Shown here in pieces: positions 10,352-19,926 of a stretch of DNA of 64,000 nucleotides; positions within the stretch are counted from its first letter, which is position 1, and every line of letters starts with the position of its first letter. This DNA is from Martelella sp963676545 (GTDB lineage Bacteria; Pseudomonadota; Alphaproteobacteria; Rhizobiales; Rhizobiaceae), in contig CAXXRG010000002.1 in assembly GCA_963676545.2 (NCBI GenBank), positions 1,550,001 through 1,614,000 of the forward strand, written 5' to 3'. The position numbers and the translations under genes are program-made. The notes under the pieces were generated by a model. That model was not told the origin of the DNA. It saw nothing but the letters and a program-made list of their open reading frames with translations, and searched no databases.

Positions 10352-11839
10352 ATGACCAGTTTTGACCACGATGACGATTTCAGCCTGGACGACGATACGC
10401 TGCATGAGGAATGCGGCGTCTTTGGCATTCTGGGCCATCCCGATGCGGCGGCGCTGACCGCGCTTGGCCTTCATGCGCTGCAGCATCGCGGCCAGGAGGC
10501 GGCCGGCATTGTCTCCTATGACGGCCAGCAATTCCGCTCGGAGCGCCATCTCGGGCTTGTCGGCGATCACTATACCGATCCGGCCATGCTTGAGAGCCTG
10601 AAGGGTTCCATGGCGATGGGCCATGTGCGCTATTCGACGACCGGCGGAACGGTGCTGCGCAATGTCCAGCCGCTTTTCGCCGAACTCGGCGTCGGCGGCA
10701 TCGCCATTGCCCATAACGGGAATTTTACCAACGGCCTGTTCATGCGCCGCAAGCTGATCTCTGACGGCGCAATCTGTCAGTCGACCTCGGATACCGAGGT
10801 CGTGCTGCACCTGATTGCCCGCTCGCGCGCCAAGACATCCTCCGATCGCTTCATCGACGCCATCGGCCAGATGGAAGGCGGCTATTCGATGATCGCCATG
10901 ACCCGCACCAAGCTGATCGCGGCGCGCGACCCGACGGGCATTCGCCCGCTGGTGATGGGCGAACTGGACGGCAAGCCGATTTTCTGTTCGGAGACCTGCG
11001 CGCTCGATATCATCGGCGCCAAGTTCATCCGCGATGTCGAGAACGGCGAAGTCGTCATCTGCGAACTTCAGCCCGACGGGACGGTCTCGATCGACAGCCG
11101 CAAGCCCGCGCTGAAACAGCCGGAGCGGCTCTGCCTGTTCGAATATGTCTATTTCGCCCGCCCCGATTCCATCGTCGGCGGCCGCAATGTCTACCAGACG
11201 CGCAAGAACATGGGCGTCAATCTCGCGCAGGAAGCGCCTGTCGAGGCCGATGTCGTCGTGCCGGTTCCCGATGGCGGCACGCCGGCGGCGATCGGCTATG
11301 CGCAGGAGAGCGGCATTCCCTTCGAACTCGGCATTATCCGCAACCATTATGTGGGCCGCACCTTCATCGAGCCGACGCAGCAGATCCGCGCTTTCGGCGT
11401 CAAGCTGAAGCATTCGGCCAACAAGGCGGTGATCGCCGGCGCGCGGGTGGTGCTGATCGACGACTCCATCGTACGCGGCACGACTTCGGTGAAGATCGTG
11501 CAGATGCTGCGCGAGGCGGGCGCGAAGGAAGTCCATATCCGCGTCGCCAGCCCGATGATCTACCATTCGGACTACTACGGGATCGATACGCCGGACCGCG
11601 ACAAGCTGCTGGCCAACAACCACGAGACGCTTGCCGACATGTGCAAGTTCATCGGCGCGGATTCGCTGCAGTTCCTTTCGATTGACGGGCTCTACATGGC
11701 CGTCGGCGGCGAGAAGCGCAACAACGCCCTGCCGCAGTTCACCGATCACCAGTTCACCGGGGATTATCCGACCCGCCTGCTCGACAAGGAGCATGAGGGC
11801 GAGTTTTCGAAGATCGAGCTTCTCGCCGGCAACGGCTGA
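10352..11839 (+). CDS. purF: Amidophosphoribosyltransferase
   Basis: First committed enzyme of purine synthesis; transfers the amide nitrogen of glutamine to PRPP. After a short acidic propeptide (about 20 residues) the catalytic cysteine appears in EECGVFGI and should be exposed by processing. The N-terminal Ntn glutaminase domain carries HNGNFTN. The C-terminal phosphoribosyltransferase domain carries the PRPP loop VVLIDDSIVRGTTS. Length 495 aa is normal. A short-chain dehydrogenase gene follows after 27 bases, a frequent rhizobial arrangement. Confidence 0.97.
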   Translation: MTSFDHDDDFSLDDDTLHEECGVFGILGHPDAAALTALGLHALQHRGQEAAGIVSYDGQQFRSERHLGLVGDHYTDPAMLESLKGSMAMGHVRYSTTGGTVLRNVQPLFAELGVGGIAIAHNGNFTNGLFMRRKLISDGAICQSTSDTEVVLHLIARSRAKTSSDRFIDAIGQMEGGYSMIAMTRTKLIAARDPTGIRPLVMGELDGKPIFCSETCALDIIGAKFIRDVENGEVVICELQPDGTVSIDSRKPALKQPERLCLFEYVYFARPDSIVGGRNVYQTRKNMGVNLAQEAPVEADVVVPVPDGGTPAAIGYAQESGIPFELGIIRNHYVGRTFIEPTQQIRAFGVKLKHSANKAVIAGARVVLIDDSIVRGTTSVKIVQMLREAGAKEVHIRVASPMIYHSDYYGIDTPDRDKLLANNHETLADMCKFIGADSLQFLSIDGLYMAVGGEKRNNALPQFTDHQFTGDYPTRLLDKEHEGEFSKIELLAGNG

Positions 11840-11866
11840 AGCCTGAATGCGTCCGGAGACCACATC

Positions 11867-12610
11867 ATGACCAATTCACTCGAAGGCCGGCTGGCGGTCG
11901 TCACCGGCGCCTCGCGCGGCATCGGCTATTTTACGGCGCTGGCGCTGGCAAAGCGGGGCGCGCATGTAATCGCCTGCGCGCGCACGGTCGGCGGGCTCGA
12001 GGAGCTTGACGATGCGATCAAGGCCGACGGCAATGGCTCGGCAACGCTCGTACCGATGGACCTCGCCGATATGGGCGCGATCGACCGGCTCGGCGGCTCG
12101 ATCTTCACCCGCTGGGGCAAGCTCGACATCATGGTTGCCAATGCCGCCGTTCTCGGCGTCGTTTCGCCGCTCGCCCACCTGGAAGCCAAGGTCTTCGAAC
12201 AGGTGATGACCGTGAACGTCACCGCGACCTGGCGCATGATCCGTTCCCTCGAGCCGCTCCTGCTGCAGTCGGATGCCGGGCGCGCGGTGCTGATCTCCTC
12301 CGGCGTTGCCCACACCTGCCGCCCCTTCTGGGGCGCCTATGCCGCGTCCAAGGCCGCCGTCGAGGTGCTGGGGCGCACCTGGGCTGCGGAAACCGCGCAC
12401 ACACCCATCAAGGTAACGAATTTCGATCCCGGCCGCACCCGTACCGCGATGCGCGCTCAGGCAGCCCCGGGCGAGGACCCGATGACGCTGCCGCATCCGA
12501 GCGAAGTGGCGGAAAAGATCGTGCCGCTGGTCAGCCCCGATTTTCAGGAGAGCGGCAGGCTTTTCGTTTCGCGCGAAGACCGGCTGAAAGACTACCACCT
12601 GCCGGAATAG
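11867..12610 (+). CDS. Short-chain dehydrogenase/reductase (SDR family)
   Basis: NAD(P)-dependent oxidoreductase of 247 aa with a Rossmann fold. The cofactor glycine motif is TGASRGIGY, the structural NAA motif is present in MVANAAVLG, the catalytic serine is in LISSGVAH, and the Tyr-Lys pair is in YAASKAA. The substrate cannot be read from sequence; the end lacks the usual sterol or FabG-type features. It follows purF closely and precedes a DUF1349 gene by 20 bases, so the three may share a transcript. Confidence 0.9.
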   Translation: MTNSLEGRLAVVTGASRGIGYFTALALAKRGAHVIACARTVGGLEELDDAIKADGNGSATLVPMDLADMGAIDRLGGSIFTRWGKLDIMVANAAVLGVVSPLAHLEAKVFEQVMTVNVTATWRMIRSLEPLLLQSDAGRAVLISSGVAHTCRPFWGAYAASKAAVEVLGRTWAAETAHTPIKVTNFDPGRTRTAMRAQAAPGEDPMTLPHPSEVAEKIVPLVSPDFQESGRLFVSREDRLKDYHLPE

Positions 12611-12630
12611 GCGCGACACGGAGGAGCATC

Positions 12631-13191
12631 ATGGCGCAATGGCTGAACGAACCGGCTGAATGGTCCGAAGAGAACGGTACGCTGGATCTGGTGACCGACA
12701 AGGCGACTGATTTCTGGCGCAAGACCTTCTACGGCTTTACCCGCGACAGCGGTCATGCCCTGCTCGAGCCTGTCTCCGGCGATTTCTCCGCCAGCGCGAC
12801 CGTGACCGCCGACTACGAAACGCTCTACGATCAGGCGGGGCTGATCCTGCGGATCGACGAGACCCACTGGATCAAGGCGGGCATCGAGTTCACCGACGGG
12901 TTGATGCATTTTTCCACCGTCGTCACCCGCGATGTTTCCGACTGGTCGGTCATTCCGCTCAATGACGCAGACCCGCAGACGCCAGTCTCCATCCGCATCA
13001 CCCGCCATGATGACGCCGTGCGGGTGCAGTTCCATCTCGGTGACGGCCATTGGCAGATGGCGAGGCTTTGCCCCTTCCCCGCCTCCGAGGCCCTGATCGG
13101 GATGACGGCCTGCACGCCAGAACGGGCGGGACTGAAGGTTCGCTTCTCCGGCTTTTCTGTTGGCGCTCCGATCTCGCGCGAACTGCACTGA
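12631..13191 (+). CDS. DUF1349 domain protein (concanavalin-like fold)
   Basis: Cytosolic protein of 186 aa without a signal peptide. The family signature is seen in GDFSASATVTADYETLYDQAGLILRIDE-type spacing (about residues 50-75), then the pairs of aromatic residues of a beta-sandwich. DUF1349/YesU-like proteins adopt a concanavalin-like fold and may bind carbohydrate; no catalytic residues can be named. It has a good ribosome-binding site (GGAGGA) and ends 5 bases from the convergent MFS gene. Confidence 0.85.
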   Translation: MAQWLNEPAEWSEENGTLDLVTDKATDFWRKTFYGFTRDSGHALLEPVSGDFSASATVTADYETLYDQAGLILRIDETHWIKAGIEFTDGLMHFSTVVTRDVSDWSVIPLNDADPQTPVSIRITRHDDAVRVQFHLGDGHWQMARLCPFPASEALIGMTACTPERAGLKVRFSGFSVGAPISRELH

Positions 13192-13196
13192 GCGGC

Positions 13197-14345
13197 TCAG
13201 CCCCTGCGCAGACGCCACATCAGACCGACGCAAACGGCCAGCACGACGCCGCCGCAAAGGCTGACGGTGCCAAAACCGATGCCGGCGTAAAGCGTGCTCA
13301 TCAAAAGCGGCCCGAAAAATACCGCAGTATAGGTCGCCGTGGTGTTGAGACCAATCAGCGCGCCGCGTGCTGCGGGCTTGCGTTCGGCCAGAAGCAGGAC
13401 TGTGAGGTTCAGGCCGAAATGGTTGAAGATGCCGAGCAGGAAAGTTGCCGCCAGCGCAGTCCAATAGGCCTCGGTCGCGGGATAGAGCAGGAGATAGAGC
13501 AAGCCTGATCCGGCGAGCAGGATGGGAAACAGTCTTGCCGGGCCAAACCGGTCGACATGGCGCGCCATGGCGCCGCCCAGGCCGAAGCCGATCCCGTAGG
13601 ACATGACGGCGAGGCTTGCGGCGGCGGCGCTGATGCCGAGCGTCTCGCGCATTCTGAGACCGAGAAGCGCGTAGGTGCCGTAAAACACCGTCATGAACAG
13701 CAGTCCGGTTACGAGCATGCTGACGACGCCGGGCACACGGATTACCTCGCGACGGCTGAAGGCCTTGCCGCCCGCAGGCGGCCGCTCGCTGTCGCCGGTC
13801 AGCGCGAAAACGAGGCTTGTCAGAAGGGCGAGCGCGGTGAGCGCGCCATAAGCGATCCGCCAGTCCAGAACATCGCTCAGCATGGCCGAAAGCGGCACAC
13901 CGACAATCAGCGACAGGGACCAGCCGGACAGGACAATGCCGAAACTGCGCGCGATCTCGCCCTTCGGAGCCGAGCGTAAAGCCTGCGAATAGACGGCCGG
14001 CAGAAGCACGCCTGTAGCCAGACCGGCAAGCCCCTGAAAGAAGGCAAGCGCCTGCCAGACCGGGCTCGCGGCGGAGCCGGCAAAACCGGCGGCGATCAGA
14101 GCTGCCGCAGCCGCAAGCACGACACGCATGGGGTAGCGATCAATCAGCCCTGAAAGAAAGAAAGCCGAAAAGGCGGCGGCGGCCCCGAAGGCCGAGATCG
14201 CCCGCGTCACCGCAGCCGGCTCCGCGTCAAGCGTCCGCGCCACGTCGCCAAGGATCGGCCCGAGAACAAAGGAGTTCGCGCCGATCAGGAATACGCCGAC
14301 GACCAGCGCCGGCAGCCGCAGGCGTTGCAGCAGGGAAGATTGCAC
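13197..14345 (-). CDS. MFS transporter, DHA1-like
   Basis: Twelve-helix major facilitator of 382 aa, start codon GTG. The loop after helix 2 is GLIDRYPMRVVLA, a version of the MFS motif A (G-x-x-x-D-R-x-x-R), and a central charged loop divides two six-helix halves. It resembles AraJ/YdhP-type drug or sugar-efflux proteins, but the substrate is not evident. It lies downstream of iolB on the same strand, 70 bases away, so read-through from the inositol operon is possible. Confidence 0.85.
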   Translation of the reverse strand: MQSSLLQRLRLPALVVGVFLIGANSFVLGPILGDVARTLDAEPAAVTRAISAFGAAAAFSAFFLSGLIDRYPMRVVLAAAAALIAAGFAGSAASPVWQALAFFQGLAGLATGVLLPAVYSQALRSAPKGEIARSFGIVLSGWSLSLIVGVPLSAMLSDVLDWRIAYGALTALALLTSLVFALTGDSERPPAGGKAFSRREVIRVPGVVSMLVTGLLFMTVFYGTYALLGLRMRETLGISAAAASLAVMSYGIGFGLGGAMARHVDRFGPARLFPILLAGSGLLYLLLYPATEAYWTALAATFLLGIFNHFGLNLTVLLLAERKPAARGALIGLNTTATYTAVFFGPLLMSTLYAGIGFGTVSLCGGVVLAVCVGLMWRLRRG

Positions 14346-14415
14346 GGGAAGGCCTCTGCGCGGTGATTCACGTCAGACCATTATCGGTGATCAACGGCGA
14401 CAATCAACCATGGCC

Positions 14416-15216
14416 TTATGCCTGCTGTTTGGTGATCCAATCATGATCCGGATGGTTCTTGAAGCGCCATTTGCGCATCGGCCCGGCCATGACGTTCAGG
14501 TAGTACATGTCATAGCCATGCGGGGCGCCGCAGGGATGATGGCCCTTCGGCACCAGCACCACCTCGCCGTCATACACGGCCATGGTCTCGTCCAGTTCGC
14601 CATCCTCGGTGAAGACCCGCTGGAAGCCGAAGCCTTGGGCGGGATTAAGGCGGTGGTAATAGGTCTCCTCCAGATAGGTCATGTCCGGATAATTGTCTTC
14701 ATCATGCCTGTGCGGCGGATAGGACGACCAGTTGCCCGCCGGCGTGAACACTTCCGTTACCAGAAGACTGTCAGCAATATCCCGGTCCTCCATCGCGATT
14801 GGATGGATAAAGCGGGTATTGGAGCCCTTGCCGCGCTCCTCCAGCCCGATATTGTCAATCACCTGAGCCTTATGACCGCCCTTGCCGGGCGCCGAGCAGA
14901 CGGCAAGCGTGCAGGCGGTTTTGGCCCTCACCGACCATTCCGCGTGGTCGGGCACATAAACGGCGGCGGGCTTTTCCCGTTCGAACACGTTCATGCGCTT
15001 GCCGAGCGTGCCGAAATCCTGGCCCGCGCCGGAGATCGCGGCCTTGCCCTCGACAAGCACGAGAATGACTTCGCGGTCCTCCGTCATTTCCGAGACGGTC
15101 TCTCCCGCGGCAAGGCGGTAGAGGCCGAAACCGACATAGCCCCAGCCGGCGCTTTCGGGCGTGATGTCATGAACCTTGCCATGGGTTCCGTTGGGCTTGA
15201 CCAGCAATCGGCTCAT
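14416..15216 (-). CDS. iolB: 5-deoxy-glucuronate isomerase
   Basis: Converts 5-deoxy-D-glucuronate to 2-deoxy-5-keto-D-gluconate in myo-inositol breakdown. The 266-aa protein has the double cupin of the KduI/IolB family, with metal-binding histidines in the run SYPPHRHDEDNYPD and in GHHPCGAPHGYDMYYLNVMAG near the end. AAGGAGAA precedes the ATG. It is the last gene of the leftward inositol operon. Confidence 0.95.
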   Translation of the reverse strand: MSRLLVKPNGTHGKVHDITPESAGWGYVGFGLYRLAAGETVSEMTEDREVILVLVEGKAAISGAGQDFGTLGKRMNVFEREKPAAVYVPDHAEWSVRAKTACTLAVCSAPGKGGHKAQVIDNIGLEERGKGSNTRFIHPIAMEDRDIADSLLVTEVFTPAGNWSSYPPHRHDEDNYPDMTYLEETYYHRLNPAQGFGFQRVFTEDGELDETMAVYDGEVVLVPKGHHPCGAPHGYDMYYLNVMAGPMRKWRFKNHPDHDWITKQQA

Positions 15217-15239
15217 TTTGGTTTCTCCTTGTGGTCTAT

Positions 15240-16133
15240 CTATTTCAGCCCGGCCTGCTCGGCCGCCGCCTTCAGCGCCTTCAGCCCCATGCTCTGGTAT
15301 GTGAAGGGATTGCGCACGGCTGGATCCTGTTCGGCCTCGATCACGATCCAGCCGGAATAGCCGTGTTCCGCGGCGATCTTCAGCACGGGCGTGAAGTCAA
15401 CGATCCCCTCCTCGTCCCCGGGCACGGTAAAGACGCCGCGCCGCACGCCCTCGAGAAAGCTCAGCCCCTCGTCGAGGACCTGCCGCATCACGGCGCCGCG
15501 CACATTCTTGGCATGGATATGACGCACGCGGTCCATATGGCGGCGAGCCAGCGCTTGCGGGTCGCCGCCGCCAAAGGTCGCATGGCCGGTGTCGAGCAGA
15601 AGATGAACATCCGGCCCGGTAAGCGCCATCAGCCGGTCGATCTCGGCTTCGCTCTCAATGATCGTGCCCATATGATGGTGGTAGACGAGCGCGATGCCAT
15701 CCTCGGCGCAATAGGCCCCGATCGCGTCGAGCTTTGCGGCAAATCCGTCCCAGGCGGCATCGTCCAGCACCGGTCGGCTGTTCAGGGCCGCGCCGTCATT
15801 GCCGTGGATGGCGTTCGATGTCTCGCAGACGATGCAGACCTTTGAGCCCTGCGATTTCAGCAGGTCGAGATGGGGGCGGATCGCGGCCTTCTCGTCTTCG
15901 ACCGAGTGGGTGAGCAGGTTCAGAGAATGCCAGCCCGAGACGAATTTGAGGCCGTGGGCCGCGAGTACAGCCGAGAGCGCTTCCGGGTCGGTCGGAAACT
16001 TGTGGCCCTTCTCGATGCCGTCAAAGCCGATCTCGGCGGTCTCGGACAGGCAGGTTTCAAGCGAGATATCAGCGCCGAGGCTCTGGTCATCATCATTGGA
16101 CCAGGCGATCGGATTGGTTCCGAAGAGGATCAT
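15240..16133 (-). CDS. iolE: myo-Inosose-2 dehydratase
   Basis: Dehydrates scyllo-inosose (2-keto-myo-inositol) to the diketone used by IolD. TIM-barrel protein of 297 aa of the xylose-isomerase-like fold, with FGTNPIAWSNDDD at the N-terminus, GFDGIEKGHKFP in the first strands and metal ligands in VYHHHMGT and LLLDTGHATFGGG. It lies 29 bases behind iolD and 23 ahead of iolB. Confidence 0.95.
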   Translation of the reverse strand: MILFGTNPIAWSNDDDQSLGADISLETCLSETAEIGFDGIEKGHKFPTDPEALSAVLAAHGLKFVSGWHSLNLLTHSVEDEKAAIRPHLDLLKSQGSKVCIVCETSNAIHGNDGAALNSRPVLDDAAWDGFAAKLDAIGAYCAEDGIALVYHHHMGTIIESEAEIDRLMALTGPDVHLLLDTGHATFGGGDPQALARRHMDRVRHIHAKNVRGAVMRQVLDEGLSFLEGVRRGVFTVPGDEEGIVDFTPVLKIAAEHGYSGWIVIEAEQDPAVRNPFTYQSMGLKALKAAAEQAGLK

Positions 16134-16162
16134 GATTTCACCCTTTCAAAGGCAAAAGGAAC

Positions 16163-17995
16163 TCAGTCAAAGGCGCGCTGGCGGGCGCGGTCCTTCAGAT
16201 AGTTTTCGCGCGCCGCATTCACTTGCGTGCGTTCGGAGACCTCGGGGACGGCGACATCCCACCAGTTGCCACCGGCTTCCGTGGTAATCATCGGGTCGGT
16301 GTCGATGACGATCACATGGCTGCGGTCACTGGATTTGGCGCGCTTCAGCGCTTCCTCCAACGCTTCAATGCCATCGACCTTCTCCGCGATCGCGCCAAGG
16401 GCGGCGGCATGGGCGGCAAAATCGATATCGGAGGGCACAACGTGTCGCGCGGTATCGATCAGATTGTTGAAGCTCTCGCCGCCGGTCGCGCGCTGAAGCC
16501 GGTTGATGCAGCCGAAACCGCGATTGTCGAGCACCACAACGGTGATCTTCTGGCCGAGCATGACGGAGGTCGCGAGTTCGGAATTGGCCATCAGATAGGA
16601 GCCATCGCCGAGCATGACGATGACGTCGCGCTCCGGCAGCGCCATCTTGACGCCAAGACCGCCGGCGATCTCGTAGCCCATGCAGGAATAGCCGTAATCG
16701 AGATGGTAGCCATTGGGCCGTTCGGCCTGCCACAGCTTGTGCAGCTCGCCCGGAAGCCCGCCGGACGCGCAGACCACGATGGCATCCTCGCCGCTCTGGC
16801 GCTGCACCGCGCCAATCACATGCCCGTCGCTCGGCAGCGCATTGCCGGAGGGCGCATCGGTTGCGGCCGCGACCGAAGCCATCCAGGTTTTCTTCAGCTC
16901 CGGATCAACCGCCGGCGCCTGATGCGCGCCGAGTTTCTGGCCCAGCATTTCAAGCGCCACCCGGGCATCGGCAACCAGCGGCAGGGCATCATGCTTGTAG
17001 CTGTCGAAGGCCGTGACATTGATCGCCAGAATGCGCCGCGCGGGGTTCCTGAACACCGACCAGGAGCCGGTGGTAAAATCCTGAAACCTTGTACCAACAC
17101 CGATCACCAGATCGGCATCGGCGGCAATGGCATTGGCGGCAGATGCGCCGGTCACACCAATGGAACCGAGGTTCAGCGGGTGGCTTGCCGGAAGCGAAGA
17201 CTTGCCGGCCTGCGTCTCGGCAACGGGGATCTGATGCTTTTCAGCAAAACCCTTCAGCGCTTCCGTTGCGCGCGAATAGAGCACGCCGCCGCCAGCCACG
17301 ATCAACGGGCGCTTGGCAGCCTTGATGGCATCTGCTGCCCGCACGAGTGCATCCGCATCCGGCGCGGGGCGACGCTGGTGCCAGGTTTTCTCCGCAAAGA
17401 AACGCTCCGGCCAGTCGAAGGCCTCGGCCTGAACGTCCTGGCAGAAGGAGAGCGTCACGGGGCCGCAGCGCTCGGGATCCGTCAGCGTCGAAAGCGCGCG
17501 CGGCAGTGCGGTCAAAAGCTGCTCCGGTCGCGTGATCCGGTCGAAATAGCGACTGACCGGACGGAAACAGTCATTGGCTGAAACCGTCGCGTCGTCAAAA
17601 TCCTCGACCTGCTGCAGCACCGGATCGGGCGCGCGGCTGGCGAAAACATCGCCGGGGATCAGCAGCACCGGCAGGCGGTTCACATGGGCCAGCGCGCAGG
17701 CCGTCACCATATTGGTCGCGCCGGGGCCGATCGAGGTTGTCACCGCCATGGCCTGCCGGCGGTTCTTCGCCTTGGCATAGGCGATTGCCGCGTGCGCCAT
17801 GGTCTGCTCGTTATGGCCGCGCCAGGTGGGAAAGCTGTCGCGCACGCCATAAAGCGCCTCGCCCAGGGCCGCGACATTGCCGTGGCCGAATATCGCCCAG
17901 CATCCCGGAATAACGGGATCTCCGTCCTCGTTTTTCTGCGCGATCAGATAGCGCACCAATGCCTGCGCGGCGGTCAAGCGGATCGTTTTCATCAA
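16163..17995 (-). CDS. iolD: 3D-(3,5/4)-trihydroxycyclohexane-1,2-dione hydrolase
   Basis: Thiamine-diphosphate enzyme that opens the ring of the inositol-derived diketone. The 610-aa protein has the three domains of the acetolactate-synthase-like family; the ThDP/Mg motif is GDGSYLMANSE in the C-terminal domain, and the N-terminal domain contains HNEQTMAHAAIAYAKAKNR. The start ATG overlaps the last bases of iolC in an ATGA arrangement, which suggests translational coupling. Confidence 0.96.
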   Translation of the reverse strand: MMKTIRLTAAQALVRYLIAQKNEDGDPVIPGCWAIFGHGNVAALGEALYGVRDSFPTWRGHNEQTMAHAAIAYAKAKNRRQAMAVTTSIGPGATNMVTACALAHVNRLPVLLIPGDVFASRAPDPVLQQVEDFDDATVSANDCFRPVSRYFDRITRPEQLLTALPRALSTLTDPERCGPVTLSFCQDVQAEAFDWPERFFAEKTWHQRRPAPDADALVRAADAIKAAKRPLIVAGGGVLYSRATEALKGFAEKHQIPVAETQAGKSSLPASHPLNLGSIGVTGASAANAIAADADLVIGVGTRFQDFTTGSWSVFRNPARRILAINVTAFDSYKHDALPLVADARVALEMLGQKLGAHQAPAVDPELKKTWMASVAAATDAPSGNALPSDGHVIGAVQRQSGEDAIVVCASGGLPGELHKLWQAERPNGYHLDYGYSCMGYEIAGGLGVKMALPERDVIVMLGDGSYLMANSELATSVMLGQKITVVVLDNRGFGCINRLQRATGGESFNNLIDTARHVVPSDIDFAAHAAALGAIAEKVDGIEALEEALKRAKSSDRSHVIVIDTDPMITTEAGGNWWDVAVPEVSERTQVNAARENYLKDRARQRAFD

Positions 17996-19923
17996 AACGC
18001 CTCATCTCTTTCATGCTGTTCTGCAGCCTGCCGGGCCTCATCCCAATAGCGGCAGAAACTGCGGTATTTCTCTGTCATCGCCGCGACGGCCTCATCATCG
18101 CCGATTGCGCCGGAAAGCCAGGCGCGCGCGGCGTCCGCAAAGATCGAACGACCGACGGCAAACCCCTTGACCAGCGGGAAGCGCGCAGCCTCGGCAAAGC
18201 TTGCCGCCAGTTCCTCGTCCGGCGCATCGAGGCCGAGCACGACAATGCCACGCGTGTTGCGGTCATTGCGCTCGATCGCCGCACAGACATTGGCCCATGC
18301 AGCTCTCGAGGTCAGCGGCTCCAGCTTCCACCAATCGGGATAGATGCCGATCTCGTAAAGACGCTGGATCACCCGCGCGGCGCTCATATCATCCGTCTCG
18401 CCGTGTTTTGATGACACGACCTCCATCAGGAATTCCAGCCGGTTTCGGCGCGCGGCGGCAAACAGCCGCGTGAGGGTCGCCTCCTGCTCGGCTTTCAGCG
18501 CCGCATCGTCATCGGGGTGATAGAAGCACAGAACCTTGACCACATGTTCAGCTGGCCATTCGGCAAGCCCGCCCATATCCTCGCCAAGCTCCGGCTCGAG
18601 CGTGAGCGGTCGCGAACCGGGCCATTCCGTCGGACGTCCGATCCAGAGACCGGTTCCGGCAGCCTTGTAGAGCGATGAACGGCCGATCCGGCTGTCGCAG
18701 AGAATGCCGTAGCCCGGCCTGCCATCGGCCACATCGAGCGCCGCCTTCAGGCACAGCTCCTTGAGCCCGCCCAGCCTTTGCGCAGGAACGCCGTATTGCG
18801 CGGCCATGTCTTCAAGCTGGACCCGATGGTCGAAGGCAAAGACCCGCATTTCCGGCCAGTCGCCGTGCCGGTTGGTCGACCAATGCAGCTGTTCCAGCGC
18901 CTTGTCCTTGCGCAGCGCCAGCGTGGTTGAGCCATGTTCGAGGAAATACTCAAGCTCCGTCAGGCTGGGATAGGCCGGCGTGCAGCCGTGGCGCGAGACG
19001 GCAAAGGCGCCGCAGGCATTGGCGATCGTCAGGCTGTCGGCCCAGTTCCGGTCCGTCAGCCAGCCCTTCAGCAGTCCGGCCATGAAGCCGTCGCCGGCGC
19101 CCAGAACATTGAAGACCTCGATGCGGAAGCTTCTGCCGGCGACCCCGCCGTCGATGTCATCGGGAATGTCACCTTCGAAGGCCGAGGCGCCGGCCGCGCC
19201 GCGCTTCAGCACCAGCGTCGCCGCGCTGACCGCGCGCACGTTCTTCAACGCCTGAAGCGTGTCCGTCGTGCCGCCGGCAATGTGGAACTCCTCTTCCGTA
19301 CCGACGATGAGATCGAACAGATGCAGCGTTGACTGCAGCTTGGCGGTGACCTTTTCCGAGGCGATGAAGCGGTTTTCCCCATCGCCGTGACCTGACAACC
19401 CCCAGAGGTTCGGGCGGTAATCGATATCGAGCGCGGTGCGCGCGCCGTGCTTTCGGGCCAGGTTGAGCGCCTTCAGCACAGCCGCCTCGGTACGCGGATT
19501 GGAAAGATGCGTGCCGGTGGCGACCAGAGAACGCGAACGCGCGATCAGCGCCTCGTCGATATCGTCTTCACAAAGCGCCATGTCGGCGCAGTTCTCACGA
19601 TAGAAGATCAACGGAAACTGTTCTTCGTCCCGAATGCCCAGAATCACCATCGCCGACAAGCGTTCCGGATCGGTGACCACGCCGGTGACGTCCACCCCTT
19701 CCTTCGCCAGTTCCTCGCGGATGAAGCGCCCCATATGCTCGTCGCCGACACGGGTGATCAACCCGGACTTCAGGCCGAGACGGGCCGCGCCGGTCGCCAT
19801 GTTTGTTGGCGAGCCGCCGAGATATTTCTCGAAGGACAGCATATCCTCCAGCCGACCGCCGACCTGCGCGCCGTAAAGGTCGACCGAGGAACGGCCGATC
19901 GTGAGACAATCGAGTTCATGCAT
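17992..19923 (-). CDS. iolC: 5-dehydro-2-deoxygluconokinase fused to DUF2090 domain
   Basis: Phosphorylates 2-deoxy-5-keto-D-gluconate. The first about 330 residues are a PfkB/ribokinase domain (start LTIGRSSVDLYGAQVGGRLED, GGSPTN substrate loop, GAGDGFMAGL anion-hole and catalytic Asp). The last about 300 residues, from FAFDHRVQLEDMA onward, are a DUF2090 domain with an aldolase-like look (VLGLDAPDEEL). This two-domain form of 643 aa is usual in Rhizobiales; whether the second half acts as the next enzyme (IolJ-like aldolase) is an inference. No separate iolJ gene is in the window. Confidence 0.95.
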   Translation of the reverse strand: MHELDCLTIGRSSVDLYGAQVGGRLEDMLSFEKYLGGSPTNMATGAARLGLKSGLITRVGDEHMGRFIREELAKEGVDVTGVVTDPERLSAMVILGIRDEEQFPLIFYRENCADMALCEDDIDEALIARSRSLVATGTHLSNPRTEAAVLKALNLARKHGARTALDIDYRPNLWGLSGHGDGENRFIASEKVTAKLQSTLHLFDLIVGTEEEFHIAGGTTDTLQALKNVRAVSAATLVLKRGAAGASAFEGDIPDDIDGGVAGRSFRIEVFNVLGAGDGFMAGLLKGWLTDRNWADSLTIANACGAFAVSRHGCTPAYPSLTELEYFLEHGSTTLALRKDKALEQLHWSTNRHGDWPEMRVFAFDHRVQLEDMAAQYGVPAQRLGGLKELCLKAALDVADGRPGYGILCDSRIGRSSLYKAAGTGLWIGRPTEWPGSRPLTLEPELGEDMGGLAEWPAEHVVKVLCFYHPDDDAALKAEQEATLTRLFAAARRNRLEFLMEVVSSKHGETDDMSAARVIQRLYEIGIYPDWWKLEPLTSRAAWANVCAAIERNDRNTRGIVVLGLDAPDEELAASFAEAARFPLVKGFAVGRSIFADAARAWLSGAIGDDEAVAAMTEKYRSFCRYWDEARQAAEQHERDEAF

Positions 19924-19926
19924 GCT

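Noticed and set aside
9818..11863. 681-codon open frame on the minus strand opposite purF and cvpA
   Set aside because: Mirror-frame artefact of GC-rich coding; purF and cvpA on the plus strand are certain.
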